Positions 23,259 to 32,409 of a stretch of DNA of 64,000 bases are shown here, one piece after another. A model generated the notes under the pieces. It had not been told where the DNA came from and ran no database searches. It saw only the letters and a program-made list of their open reading frames with translations. Each line of letters begins with the position of its first letter. The first letter of the stretch is position 1. The translations under genes and the position numbers were made by a program. The DNA is from JAGNXB01 sp942490895 (GTDB lineage Bacteria > Bacteroidota > Bacteroidia > Chitinophagales > Saprospiraceae), in NCBI GenBank assembly GCA_942490895.1, contig CALNZC010000053.1, forward strand, positions 53,840 through 117,839, written 5' to 3'.

Positions 23259-24146
23259 ATGTCAGTCAAAATATTCGAGGGCTACTCAGCCCTCAAGCCC
23301 ACCCGTCATCCAGGTGGCTGGGCGATCCTTCCAATTCCCTACTGGTCAGATCCAGACAAGGACAAAGGCTCTGAGTGGGAGAAGGAACAGCGCGGCCACT
23401 ACGACCGTGAAGAGGACTGGAACCGCGAGATGCTGTGTGACTTTTCTGCACAGCTTGGCATCGCGGCCTATCCGTCATTCAATCGCCGGATCCATGTGCC
23501 AGAGCGCAACCTCAAGATTGTGGACAATCTCCCAATCCTGTTGGCGTGCGACTTTAACCTTGATCCACTGATTATTGAAATCTGTCAGAACCGCAGGGGA
23601 GTCCTGTATGTGGTCGATGAGATCGCGCTGACTCCCGGCACAATCGACAAGGGGATGGTCGCGTTCCGCAACCTGTACCCGTCACACCCCGGAGGCATTC
23701 ACATCTATGGCGACTCAAACGGAGTTCGCAAGAATGTGCAGACCGGTAAATCCGAATACGATCTGATGATCCTCGGACTGTCTGGCTACACCAGTACAGT
23801 CGAATTGAAGGTGCCCAGGGCGCATCCAAATCAGCGGGACCGAATCAACTCGCTCAACCGGAAGCTCATAGGGCATGATGATATTCCAGGAGTCTATGTC
23901 AACAAAACTTGTGTGGAGCTTATTGAAGACTTCGAGCAGGTTGTGTTGCGACCAGACGGAAAGGATGTACTCAAGTCATACAAGGATGGAGACAGCTACA
24001 AGCAACGCACTCACGCAAGCGATGCCCTCGGATACCTAACCCACAGAGAGTGGCCTGTCCGGAGGGAAGTCCTAAAAATGAAATCTAAAAACCGAAGCAG
24101 ACAACCGCTTGAGTACGGTGAGTTGCTCGGAGCCTTTGGAGGCTAG
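23259..24146 (+). CDS. terL: Large terminase, nuclease half (split gene)
   Basis: 295 residues from ATG 23259 (MSVKIFEGYSALKPTR); the frame is open back to a TTG at 23211. RNase H-like nuclease motifs are intact: LACDFNLDPL, VVDEIA, IYGDSNG and HASDALGYL each supply an acidic residue. Linker motif WAILPIPYWSDPDKD matches podovirus-type terminases. No ribosome site precedes ATG 23259; the preceding stop is two bases away, so coupling is possible. Confidence 0.85.
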   Translation: MSVKIFEGYSALKPTRHPGGWAILPIPYWSDPDKDKGSEWEKEQRGHYDREEDWNREMLCDFSAQLGIAAYPSFNRRIHVPERNLKIVDNLPILLACDFNLDPLIIEICQNRRGVLYVVDEIALTPGTIDKGMVAFRNLYPSHPGGIHIYGDSNGVRKNVQTGKSEYDLMILGLSGYTSTVELKVPRAHPNQRDRINSLNRKLIGHDDIPGVYVNKTCVELIEDFEQVVLRPDGKDVLKSYKDGDSYKQRTHASDALGYLTHREWPVRREVLKMKSKNRSRQPLEYGELLGAFGG

Positions 24147-24154
24147 GAGTAAAG

Positions 24155-24508
24155 ATGGCAGACCCTAGAAAAGAAGTGTTCACAATTGCTGACACAGCGT
24201 CAATGTCCAATTCAATTGATTTGGAATATCTCAACCTGTGTGCGCTAGAGATTCCAGTGCTAGCCGCAGGAACTACAAACCTCGGTGTCTATGCGTCCTT
24301 CGATGACAGCACCTACGCCAAGCTTGTAGACCGCGATGGTGATGATGTAACAATTCCCGTTTCTGATGAACTCATCCGGGTTCAGCTTGAGCCGGGCCTG
24401 TTCAGCGGTCTCCGCTATGTGAAGCTGCAGGCGCAGGATGACACACCTGCGGCAGTGGTTCAGGATGATGATTATGTGATTAAGCCTGCCATCCGGCAGT
24501 TTGGCTAA
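24155..24508 (+). CDS. Small virion protein
   Basis: 117 residues (MADPRKEVFTIADTASM). Beta-rich, LGVYASFDDSTYAKLVD resembles small capsid or decoration proteins encoded near portal genes. GGAGTAAAG before the ATG. Inference from context. Confidence 0.55.
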   Translation: MADPRKEVFTIADTASMSNSIDLEYLNLCALEIPVLAAGTTNLGVYASFDDSTYAKLVDRDGDDVTIPVSDELIRVQLEPGLFSGLRYVKLQAQDDTPAAVVQDDDYVIKPAIRQFG

Positions 24509-24511
24509 TCC

Positions 24512-26629
24512 ATGATTAGCCCAGCGTTGCTAGATGAGGAAGAGGAAAGGGAAAAGGAAGACGGCCTTGAAATGGCTGTCGATGACAGATTTGAAGAGAG
24601 TGTGGAAAATGATGATGGCTCACTAGAGCTTGATGAAATGAAGTTTTCCGCCTCCTCTGACGCTCCCATTGAAGAGCGGCTCAAACCTGACAAACCTTTC
24701 CATGGTGAACTTCTCGCAAAGCTAATGGCCCGCCGCGACGCATCAAGCGAACATATCAGTCAGCGTGCCGGCCAGTGGAAGGAAACCAACACACGGCTGC
24801 GGATGTACATCGACCTCACAAAGTCGGAAAAGAAGGCAGACGGAACAACCAACTCAAACAAGAAGATGCACCCGTTCCAGAACTCGGTTGTGGTCCCGGC
24901 GAGCTATTCGATCCTTCATGTTTTGCTGATGCAACTCATGTCGATCTTTGGCACCAGGGAACCCCTGATCCAGGTTCGCGGGAGATCTCCGGATGACATT
25001 GAGCCGTCGAAGATTATGGAAGCTGTCCTGGCCTACGACCTTGACCAGATGGGTGCGTATCAAACCATCTACTCAGCCTGCCAGGACTCATGCAAGTTTG
25101 GCTGCGGCATTGTCTATGACTACTGGAACACTGAGTACGGTGAAAAGGTAGTCCGTCAACAGCCGCCCCCTGGGCCGCTCGGCGAAATCATGATGCAGCT
25201 TCTTGGGCCAGCCGCCTTTGTCGAAAGACAGTGGGGCGTGGTGAAGGAGCATAACCAGTGGAACTCAGTTGATCCGTTCAACTACTATCCAGATCCCAGG
25301 GTGCCGATCGGCGCACCTGAGCAGGGTGAGTTTGTTGGGCATCGGTTCTTCAGAGGCCACATGCACATTGTTGAACGCTCCATGGATAATGGTGGGCCGT
25401 ACTTCAATGTTGAAGATCTTGAAAAGTTCGCAGGAACATCTAGCCGCGAAAGCTCAACATCGAATGTTGCAACAGAGACTTTCGGCGATGGCGCCGTTGA
25501 CATGCTGGACAGGGGGATCTATGAGCTAGATCACCTCCAGATCAAGCTGATCCCACATGAGTGGGAGCTTGGTCCTGAGACCCGTCCGGAGATCTGGTGG
25601 TTCACCTGGGCCAATGACGGCGTGATTATTCGCGCCCACAAGAGTCCGTATGAACACGGCAAGTTTGGTTACTCGGTTGCTGAATCTGACCCGGATTTCC
25701 ACAGCGCATTCAATCCTGGAATCATTGAGAGCATCGACGGGCTGCAACGCTACATGGACTGGATGTTCAACTCGCACCTCCAGAACCTGATGCGCCACCT
25801 GAATGATGCGATGATTTTCAGTCCCGCGCTTATTGATGCCGGCGATGTCACGCATCCTGGACCCGGGCGTCATATCAGAATGACACCGCTCGGCGAAGAA
25901 CTTCTGATGTCTGGCGGATACAGCATCAACCAGTTTATTCACCAGCTTCCGGTGCAGGATGTAACAACCCCTCACCTGAATGCAATGAACCAAATGTTCC
26001 AGCTGGCGCAGCGGATGTCGGCAGCGAATGACAATCAGATGGGCATGCCCACTCCTGATCGCCACACCCTTGGTGAAATCCAGGGCATGAACGCATCTGC
26101 CGCAAGCAGAATCGGAACAGTAGCGCAGATCATTGACTCCATGTGCATCACCCCGCTCTCCAACCGGGCAATTGCCAACCGGCTCCAGTTCACGGAGCTA
26201 GAGCAATACTTCCGGGTTGTTGGCGAGGACGCACATAAGGGCGCAGAGTTTTTACTCGCAGGTCGCGACACCATCCAGGGCAACTTCGATTATGTGCCAA
26301 TTAGCGGCACCACTCCACCTGACCCGGTCCGGCAGGCCCGCACTTGGTCGCAGGTTTTGGAGACGCTGACTAGGCTTCAGGGTGTCATGCAACCCACAGA
26401 GGATGGCAAGATCCCCGACATCAACAAGGTCGCCATGGAGTTGTTCAAGAGCATGGGTGTGAAAAACATCGGAGAGTTCTTTACAACGCCACCGCCACCG
26501 CCTCCAGAGGTTATGCCCGATGAGGCAGTGGAGCAGGGTGTGCAGGACGGGAACATGATTCCGATGGATCCATCCCAGCAGGCGATGATGGACCCGGCAA
26601 TGATGGCGCAGATGATGGGTGGTGGTTAG
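24512..26629 (+). CDS. Portal protein
   Basis: 705 residues, typical of podovirus-like portals. Acidic N-terminus, HPFQNSVVVPASYSILHVLL, DPFNYYPDPRVP, FGYSVAESDPDF, then the helical channel region (HTLGEIQGMNASAASRI, IIDSMCITPLSNR) and a Pro/Met-rich tail. It forms the dodecameric DNA gate and docks the terminase, which is encoded just upstream. Its stop overlaps the next start. Confidence 0.88.
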   Translation: MISPALLDEEEEREKEDGLEMAVDDRFEESVENDDGSLELDEMKFSASSDAPIEERLKPDKPFHGELLAKLMARRDASSEHISQRAGQWKETNTRLRMYIDLTKSEKKADGTTNSNKKMHPFQNSVVVPASYSILHVLLMQLMSIFGTREPLIQVRGRSPDDIEPSKIMEAVLAYDLDQMGAYQTIYSACQDSCKFGCGIVYDYWNTEYGEKVVRQQPPPGPLGEIMMQLLGPAAFVERQWGVVKEHNQWNSVDPFNYYPDPRVPIGAPEQGEFVGHRFFRGHMHIVERSMDNGGPYFNVEDLEKFAGTSSRESSTSNVATETFGDGAVDMLDRGIYELDHLQIKLIPHEWELGPETRPEIWWFTWANDGVIIRAHKSPYEHGKFGYSVAESDPDFHSAFNPGIIESIDGLQRYMDWMFNSHLQNLMRHLNDAMIFSPALIDAGDVTHPGPGRHIRMTPLGEELLMSGGYSINQFIHQLPVQDVTTPHLNAMNQMFQLAQRMSAANDNQMGMPTPDRHTLGEIQGMNASAASRIGTVAQIIDSMCITPLSNRAIANRLQFTELEQYFRVVGEDAHKGAEFLLAGRDTIQGNFDYVPISGTTPPDPVRQARTWSQVLETLTRLQGVMQPTEDGKIPDINKVAMELFKSMGVKNIGEFFTTPPPPPPEVMPDEAVEQGVQDGNMIPMDPSQQAMMDPAMMAQMMGGG

Positions 26630-26964
26630 TGTACGGACCACAGGACCGACCAAATACAATCCCGATGAACGCATCGGAAGAACAGATTCAGGCAGCACTC
26701 GCAGCATTCCGTCCGTCATACCTGAAGGCAAAGGCCTGCGTTGACGGCGAGGATGATGTGTGGGTACAGAAGAAACACTTTCTGGAAACAAAGATTTACA
26801 GGCTGATCAAGTCATTTACAGAGAATGACTCAGCAACAAAAGCTGTCCTGATCTTGGGACAGGCACAGGCAATTGCCGCAGAACTCGACCAACCGCGACT
26901 GATTGTTGCGGAGTATGAGTCACTGCGCCAGAGGTTCCTGAGAGAAGCCTACCCGGAGGAGTAA
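26629..26964 (+). CDS. Small helical protein after the portal
   Basis: 111 residues, GTG start overlapping the portal stop (TAGTG). Helical, charged, ending REAYPEE. Probable structural accessory protein by position only. Confidence 0.6.
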   Translation: MYGPQDRPNTIPMNASEEQIQAALAAFRPSYLKAKACVDGEDDVWVQKKHFLETKIYRLIKSFTENDSATKAVLILGQAQAIAAELDQPRLIVAEYESLRQRFLREAYPEE

Positions 26965-27022
26965 TCGCCCCGAACAGAAACACAACAAGCCGCCAACCCC
27001 TGTGGAGCGGCGCGGAGGAATA

Positions 27023-28102
27023 ATGCCCGAAGAAATCGAATCCACCGAAGAAGTGGTGGATACCACCGGTCTTGATGACCTCATCGATTGGCCTGCCGAA
27101 GTTCCCGAACAGGAGGAGCAGCAGACAGAAGATGAGGGGCGGGACCAAAACCCCGATGGTCATGAGGAGCAAGAACAGGATCAAGCCGATTCCGAAGAGG
27201 AAAAGCCTGAACCTGAAATTGAGCAGACCGATGACGGCGGGGATGAGAAAGAAGAAGATACCCGCGATACCTACAAGTACAAAGGTAAAGAGTACACATG
27301 GGAAGAACTGAGCGCAAATCCAAAGTTGCGTCAGGACATCTTCACGGCTGCTAACCAGCAGAGTAACTACCAGAAGCTCCACGGCGAAAACAAGGAGACC
27401 ATCAAATCCCTTGAACAACAGCTGCAAGAGTTTTTGGAAAGGGACCAGCAGGAGCGCAGCTACAGAGAGCAGCAGATTGCTGAGCAACGGGCGAGGCAGC
27501 AGGCAGAACAGGCCGCAGCCAACGCACCGAGGGTCACACCTGACATGCTCAATGCACAGTATGAGACGGTCCGTGAAGACCTGAAAAAAGATGGCTGGCT
27601 TGAGGAAGACATTGTCGATCTGTATCCGAATGCAGCGACCGGTGTCCTCGCTATGCGAGATGAACTCTACAGCCGGTTGGCAGTGCTTGAGAATGCACTC
27701 TCCAGTGTTTTACAGGAGACCAGCACATCCAGGCAGAAGACCGCTGTGCAGACAACCATGGGTACTATCAATTCACACTTTGACAGTTTGGCAGCGCAGG
27801 GTGGAATCTTCGAGCCTCTCAAAGACCAAGAAACAAGGATCAATTTTCTTAAACATCTGAGAGACACGCTCAACCCCCCTGTTCAACATCTGGTCAATAA
27901 CCCCGACATCCTGCGGGATGCCTGGGTGGGCCACAACCATCAGGCTCTTATTGAGTCTGTTGAGAAGGCGAAGCGTGCGGAATCTCGCAAGATTGCGAAT
28001 GACCGCAGGCTCGCATCCGGCGAAGGTGGCGGATCACGCCCATCATCAGTCGGGAACAAGTCTCCCATTCCAGGGGAGGCGGAGGGCTGGGCCGATCTCT
28101 AA
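27023..28102 (+). CDS. Capsid scaffolding protein
   Basis: 359 residues from ATG 27023 (MPEEIESTEEVV), GGAGG four bases upstream. Very acidic first 90 residues, a YKYKGKEYTWEEL segment, then a long Gln/Glu/Arg coiled coil, and a C-terminal GGGSRPSSVGNKS. Acidic plus coiled coil directly before the capsid gene is the scaffold pattern. Confidence 0.82.
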   Translation: MPEEIESTEEVVDTTGLDDLIDWPAEVPEQEEQQTEDEGRDQNPDGHEEQEQDQADSEEEKPEPEIEQTDDGGDEKEEDTRDTYKYKGKEYTWEELSANPKLRQDIFTAANQQSNYQKLHGENKETIKSLEQQLQEFLERDQQERSYREQQIAEQRARQQAEQAAANAPRVTPDMLNAQYETVREDLKKDGWLEEDIVDLYPNAATGVLAMRDELYSRLAVLENALSSVLQETSTSRQKTAVQTTMGTINSHFDSLAAQGGIFEPLKDQETRINFLKHLRDTLNPPVQHLVNNPDILRDAWVGHNHQALIESVEKAKRAESRKIANDRRLASGEGGGSRPSSVGNKSPIPGEAEGWADL

Positions 28103-28124
28103 ACCTCATCTGAAGGAGTAAGAG

Positions 28125-29330
28125 ATGGGTAACGCAGTTCTTAATATGTCCGGCTCTGGCCGGTGGACCCCGGGTGCAGTGTCCGAGCGTCCTACTAATT
28201 TCCGTGAGAAGATTCTCTATTTGTGGCCGAATTCCCCGGCCATCCTGACCATGATCTCGGGCAAGCTCAAGTCTGAGGCGGTGAATGATCCGAAGTTCAC
28301 CATCTTTGAGAAGGGTCTGCCGACAATGCGCCAGCCGGTTGTCACAACCGGTACAGGCACATCGATTGAGCTTGCCACAACCGATGACAGCGCACCGGCC
28401 ACCATCTTCCGCGCCGGTCAGGTCATCATGAATGAAAGCTCGCTTGAGTTGATGTGGGTCACCGCTGTTAATACCAGCACGCATACGCTCACAGTGCTTC
28501 GCGGCGCGAGCGTTGGCTCCAGCACCGTTGCCCTTGTGGCGGGAGACTACCTCCTGGTCATCGGCAACCACAACGCTGAGGGCGCCCTGACTCCCGATTC
28601 GCTGTCGTTCAACCCGACCACTCGGTCGAACTACACGCAGATCTGGCGCACGCCCCTGAAGCTCACCGGTACCGCGAAGGAGACCTACCTGCGGACCGGC
28701 GAGATCGAGAAAGAACTCAAGCGCGAAGCTGCTGAGCGGCATGCGATTGAGATGGAGTGGTCGGCGATCTTTGGTGTTCCCTTCGAGGGCACATCCAGTG
28801 ACTCGCAGTACGACCGCACAACTGGTGGGTTCCTCCACTTCATGAGTGAAGCGCCCTCCGGAAACATTGTGGACTTCGACGGCGCCGTCACACGCAATGC
28901 GTGGGAAGGCTTCCTTGAGAACCTGTTCGCGGTGCCGGCCGGCGGCGCTGAGAAGCTCTGCCTCTGCGGTAACCGTGCGCTGACCACACTGAACCAGATG
29001 GCGCAGGCCTATGGTCAGATCCAGCTGACTCCTGGTGGAGACGCTTACGGCCTGAAGCTCATGCGGTATGAAACCCCGTATGGCACGCTCCAGCTGAAGG
29101 GTCACCCCCTCCTGAGCCAGAACCCGTCCTTCGCGGATTGGGGTCTTGTGGTTGACACCAAAAACTTCCTGTACCGTCCGCTGAAGAACCGGGACACCGA
29201 GTATCTCCAGAACCGGCAGGAGAACGGCCGCGACGCGATCGTTCATGAATTCCAAACTGAGGGTGGCTGGGAAATCCGTCATCCTTCGACCCACGGCTAC
29301 TTCAAGAATGCGACCACATTCCAGCCGTAA
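28125..29330 (+). CDS. Major capsid protein (SU10/DUF5309-like)
   Basis: 401 residues. SRERPTNF-type opening (VSERPTNFREKILYLWP), NYTQIWRTPLKLTGTAKET, EKELKREAAERHAIEMEW, then CGNRALTTLNQMAQAYGQI and TPYGTLQLKGHPLL match the SU10/DUF5309 group of HK97-fold capsid proteins. GGAG site before the ATG; terminator after the gene. Confidence 0.88.
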   Translation: MGNAVLNMSGSGRWTPGAVSERPTNFREKILYLWPNSPAILTMISGKLKSEAVNDPKFTIFEKGLPTMRQPVVTTGTGTSIELATTDDSAPATIFRAGQVIMNESSLELMWVTAVNTSTHTLTVLRGASVGSSTVALVAGDYLLVIGNHNAEGALTPDSLSFNPTTRSNYTQIWRTPLKLTGTAKETYLRTGEIEKELKREAAERHAIEMEWSAIFGVPFEGTSSDSQYDRTTGGFLHFMSEAPSGNIVDFDGAVTRNAWEGFLENLFAVPAGGAEKLCLCGNRALTTLNQMAQAYGQIQLTPGGDAYGLKLMRYETPYGTLQLKGHPLLSQNPSFADWGLVVDTKNFLYRPLKNRDTEYLQNRQENGRDAIVHEFQTEGGWEIRHPSTHGYFKNATTFQP

Positions 29331-29377
29331 TGTTTAATCCGTAGGCAGTTTTCCGAAGGAGCGCGGCCTACTTCTGT

Positions 29378-29406
29378 GGGCCGGGTAACACCGGCCCTAT
29401 TTTTTT
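29378..29406 (+). terminator. Rho-independent terminator after the capsid gene
   Basis: GGGCCGG / CCGGCCC, 6-nt loop, then TATTTTTTT. It separates the capsid gene from the tRNA cluster. Confidence 0.88.
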
Positions 29407-29411
29407 GTATT

Positions 29412-29486
29412 GCCACCGTAGCTCATTGGTAGAGCAGTTGCCTTGTAAGCAATTGGTTGTGGGTTCGACTCCTACCGGTGGCTCCA
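29412..29486 (+). tRNA. tRNA-Thr (anticodon TGT)
   Basis: Full cloverleaf: acceptor GCCACCG/CGGTGGC, D arm GCTC/GAGC, anticodon loop CTTGTAA, T loop with GGTTCGA, and encoded CCA. Confidence 0.93.
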
Positions 29487-29493
29487 GTTTACT

Positions 29494-29569
29494 TTGAGGG
29501 TAGCTCAACTGGTAGAGCGAGAGATTGTGGCTCTCTTGGTTGCGGGTTCGAACCCCGTCCCTCAACCCA
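29494..29569 (+). tRNA. tRNA-His (anticodon GTG)
   Basis: Acceptor TTGAGGG/CCCTCAA, D arm GCTC/GAGC, anticodon loop TTGTGGC, GGTTCGA T loop, discriminator C73 and encoded CCA. The base at -1 is T, not the G usually encoded for tRNA-His. Confidence 0.9.
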
Positions 29570-29572
29570 ATC

Positions 29573-29647
29573 GGTTAGGTAACTCAATGGAAGAGTGGAC
29601 GGCTGTTAACCGTCATGTTGGAGGTTCGACCCCTCCCCTGACCGCCA
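29573..29647 (+). tRNA. tRNA-Asn (anticodon GTT)
   Basis: Acceptor GGTTAGG/CCTGACC (one G-T pair), D arm ACTC/GAGT, anticodon loop CTGTTAA, GGTTCGA T loop, encoded CCA. Confidence 0.9.
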
Positions 29648-29686
29648 TCTTTAACCAAATTTCTGAACAACATATGGAGAAAACAA

Positions 29687-30004
29687 ATGGCTATTACTGT
29701 TACTAAGGTTACTTCCTGGCTCGCGCGCGATGCGGCTATGCTGCGCTGCGGTTATGTGGACATCGATCTCGGCGTGTACGCCACCGACGGCGTTGCCGTT
29801 GATGCGGATGACATTGCCAAGGGACTCACCATTTATGAACTGACCGAAGTCAACGGTGGCGGGGTCGGGGTGAAGCTTGTCTACGACACTGTTAATGAAA
29901 AGATCGTTGCGTTTGATTACGCAACTGATGGGTCCATGACGGAGATTGCAGATTCGACAGATCTCGCAGGAACCGATTACCGCTTCTACTACGCTGGTGT
30001 GTAA
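29687..30004 (+). CDS. Probable capsid decoration protein
   Basis: 105 residues (MAITVTKVTSWLARDAAM), beta-rich, ending DYRFYYAGV. ATGGAGA site upstream. Size, composition and place after the capsid gene suggest a decoration protein; no motif is decisive. Confidence 0.55.
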   Translation: MAITVTKVTSWLARDAAMLRCGYVDIDLGVYATDGVAVDADDIAKGLTIYELTEVNGGGVGVKLVYDTVNEKIVAFDYATDGSMTEIADSTDLAGTDYRFYYAGV

Positions 30005-30007
30005 CTG

Positions 30008-30436
30008 ATGGCTACCAAAACTTACATCTGTAGGACCGTACCGAATCTCGGAATAGGCGCGGACATCCGCTTCAACAGGGGCGTTTTTACAACTGACAGA
30101 GAATTTCTCCAAAGAACCATTGAGCGGAATGAATGGTTCAACCGAAGAATCTTCATGGTTGAGATGCCTATTGCCGAAGCTCCGGTTGCCAGTTTTGATG
30201 AACCTGTCGCCGGTGGGTCCGAGGTATCCGGCGATGTTTTTGATTCTCTCACTGAGGTTGCTCCGGTTCAGGAATCAAAGCCGCAAGATGAGCCGTTAAA
30301 GCTGAAGGCCACTGACATCAACCACATGAAGGTGGATGAGGCCAGGGAGCTTGCTGCGACGCTCGGCATTGAGGACTTTGAGGATTGGTCCGGTTCGAAG
30401 CTGAAGAGAGAGATCAAGTTCAAATTGGAGTTGTAA
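30008..30436 (+). CDS. Virion-associated protein with C-terminal HeH/SAP-like motif
   Basis: 142 residues. N-terminal beta region (IGADIRFNRGVFTTD), a flexible Val/Pro/Glu linker, and INHMKVDEARELAATLGIED near the end, which matches the helix-extension-helix type often at the end of small phage head proteins. Confidence 0.6.
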   Translation: MATKTYICRTVPNLGIGADIRFNRGVFTTDREFLQRTIERNEWFNRRIFMVEMPIAEAPVASFDEPVAGGSEVSGDVFDSLTEVAPVQESKPQDEPLKLKATDINHMKVDEARELAATLGIEDFEDWSGSKLKREIKFKLEL

Positions 30437-30439
30437 TCA

Positions 30440-31165
30440 ATGGCAGCGCGAACGGTTAGCGTAATGCGAGATGAAATCAGGACATGGGTTGGGGCAGACG
30501 CTAAGCGCATTCCCAACGCAAGGATTGACAACATCATCAATGACATCATGCAGGACATTTCTCGCCGCGCCGACCTTAGCGTGAATGCGAGAACTGAAGG
30601 ACTTCAGTTTTGGCAAGAGGAAGCAACAGACTCGGATGAGTGGGCACTCACCCACACCGACGGCGACACCGGGGTTTCCTACTCACTGACAAACAAGACG
30701 GACCTCCCGTATGATTTTGCGGTGCAACAGAGTGTTTATCTTGTCGGCGATGATGGTTCTGTCACATACATAAACCACATGCCATATGATGATTTTACAA
30801 GTAACCTTCACTACTTCTCTAACAGTGGATCAGATGATTCATACTACACCATAGCAGATGGGTATGTCTTTCTTTCCTTTGTTCCGGCATATGGGACCAT
30901 TGTCTATATAAACTATTTCTGCAATCCCGACCTTGTCGGCGAGGACATAGATGGTCAGGGCACATCGGTTGATACATCCCCGTTTTTTGTGAAGTACTGG
31001 GACATCATTTTTCAGGGTGCAGTAGCCGAGACTTTTAAGTACGCACTTGAGGAACAGCGGTATGCGCTGTTCAGACAAGAATATGACAAGCGACTCATTA
31101 GGATGTTAATCCAAGAGTCTAGGGTCTCTCATGCCGGTGGACGCATTGAGAGTGGAACCCCATAA
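30440..31165 (+). CDS. Head-tail connector (adaptor) protein
   Basis: 241 residues. N-terminal helices (MRDEIRTWVGADAKRIPNAR), a beta-rich middle, then helical AVAETFKYALEEQRYALFRQ. This is the architecture of podovirus adaptor proteins that bind below the portal. Position before the tail genes agrees. Confidence 0.65.
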   Translation: MAARTVSVMRDEIRTWVGADAKRIPNARIDNIINDIMQDISRRADLSVNARTEGLQFWQEEATDSDEWALTHTDGDTGVSYSLTNKTDLPYDFAVQQSVYLVGDDGSVTYINHMPYDDFTSNLHYFSNSGSDDSYYTIADGYVFLSFVPAYGTIVYINYFCNPDLVGEDIDGQGTSVDTSPFFVKYWDIIFQGAVAETFKYALEEQRYALFRQEYDKRLIRMLIQESRVSHAGGRIESGTP

Positions 31166-31177
31166 CCGGGAGAATGA

Positions 31178-32401
31178 ATGTCACTACCCAATAATTTTAG
31201 TTCGACCCTGATTGCTGGAACGGATCAGGCAAACACAATCGCGACCAGGGTGATGAACCTTCAGGCCATTGTTTCCGACATCATCGGCGCGCCTCTTGGT
31301 ACGACAATCAACGCCCCGGTTGTTACATATGACAACTCCACCGGACTGGTAAAAAACATCAGCCTCAGTGGTGGAACAGAACTTGCCGGGATCAACTTCA
31401 CTGACAGCGATGAGTCTGACACATGGAGGATCACGGTAAACGGCGGAGAGAATGACACCGATCCACGGCTTGTTATCCAACACCTTGTTGGGTCAAGTTG
31501 GGTAGATGTCCTTGAGGTTGCCGAGGGCTATCTCTGGCACAAGTTTTTGCAGGAGATTGGAACCGGGACTGATGGTGGTGGTGGTACTGCTGGCGTGTCA
31601 TCGATAAACACGCCTGCGATTGGTGGTCTCTACGGTGGCGGAACCGGTGCCCTAACAATGGGGATTGGCACTGCCGGGATCACCCACGCCATGCTCTCTA
31701 ATGACTGCGTTGACTACAACAACCTTGCCGATAACTGTGTTCGCGGGGCACACATTTACCCTGCTCAGGTGCAAACAACCCATATTGCCGCCAACAATGT
31801 TACGGCAGCAAAGATCTCTGGTGGTGGAACAGCTGGTCAGATTCTGACATCAACCGGGACTGGCAGTACATGGGCAACGCCCGGCGCCGCCGAGCGGCAC
31901 TATGACCTGTATGACTGGTCGGGCGCAACGGGATTCTTCACCGACAACGCCCTCGGCGCCTTTAGTTACTGGCCAAGTTCGACCCATACGGCTGGCGACG
32001 GGAAATGCTCTGTTGTTGGATCAAGCTACCCATCAAGGCTTTCACTGTCCGGGAAGGTTGGGACATGGAAAATCACTGCCTATGGCGAGTGGGATGTTCC
32101 GGCTAGCGCACCACCGGAGGGTCCGACCGCGCTGGTTCTTACCCACCACAAGACAGGGTGGGATGTTGTTGACACAAGAGTTGTGGCCTGGAGTCCAGAT
32201 TACACAACGGCTCAGCTTAACTCATTCACCGGTCTCGGTGGCCAGAATGTACAGTCTGCAACGGCAACAATGGTTGTCAAGGTTGCGAGTGGTGACGCCA
32301 CCAAGCACATTGAATTGTTCTCATACCATAAGGCTTCCAGCGCGGGGCAGGGTAGAAAACTTGAGAGGGTTCAGCTTACTGCGGAGTGGTTAGGAGAATA
32401 G
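31178..32401 (+). CDS. Tail fibre-like or tail-associated protein
   Basis: 407 residues. N-terminal coiled region, Gly-rich hinge (GTGTDGGGGTAGVSS), NNVTAAKISGGGTAGQILTS repeat-like motif found in many tail fibres, and a C-terminal jelly-roll-like domain ending LERVQLTAEWLGE. Confidence 0.65.
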   Translation: MSLPNNFSSTLIAGTDQANTIATRVMNLQAIVSDIIGAPLGTTINAPVVTYDNSTGLVKNISLSGGTELAGINFTDSDESDTWRITVNGGENDTDPRLVIQHLVGSSWVDVLEVAEGYLWHKFLQEIGTGTDGGGGTAGVSSINTPAIGGLYGGGTGALTMGIGTAGITHAMLSNDCVDYNNLADNCVRGAHIYPAQVQTTHIAANNVTAAKISGGGTAGQILTSTGTGSTWATPGAAERHYDLYDWSGATGFFTDNALGAFSYWPSSTHTAGDGKCSVVGSSYPSRLSLSGKVGTWKITAYGEWDVPASAPPEGPTALVLTHHKTGWDVVDTRVVAWSPDYTTAQLNSFTGLGGQNVQSATATMVVKVASGDATKHIELFSYHKASSAGQGRKLERVQLTAEWLGE

Positions 32402-32409
32402 GAGGGACC

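Noticed and set aside
21418..23266. Intein or group I intron in terL
   Set aside because: Both halves have their own stop or start, there is no intein motif or homing endonuclease, and the TCAGT edges do not rejoin in frame.
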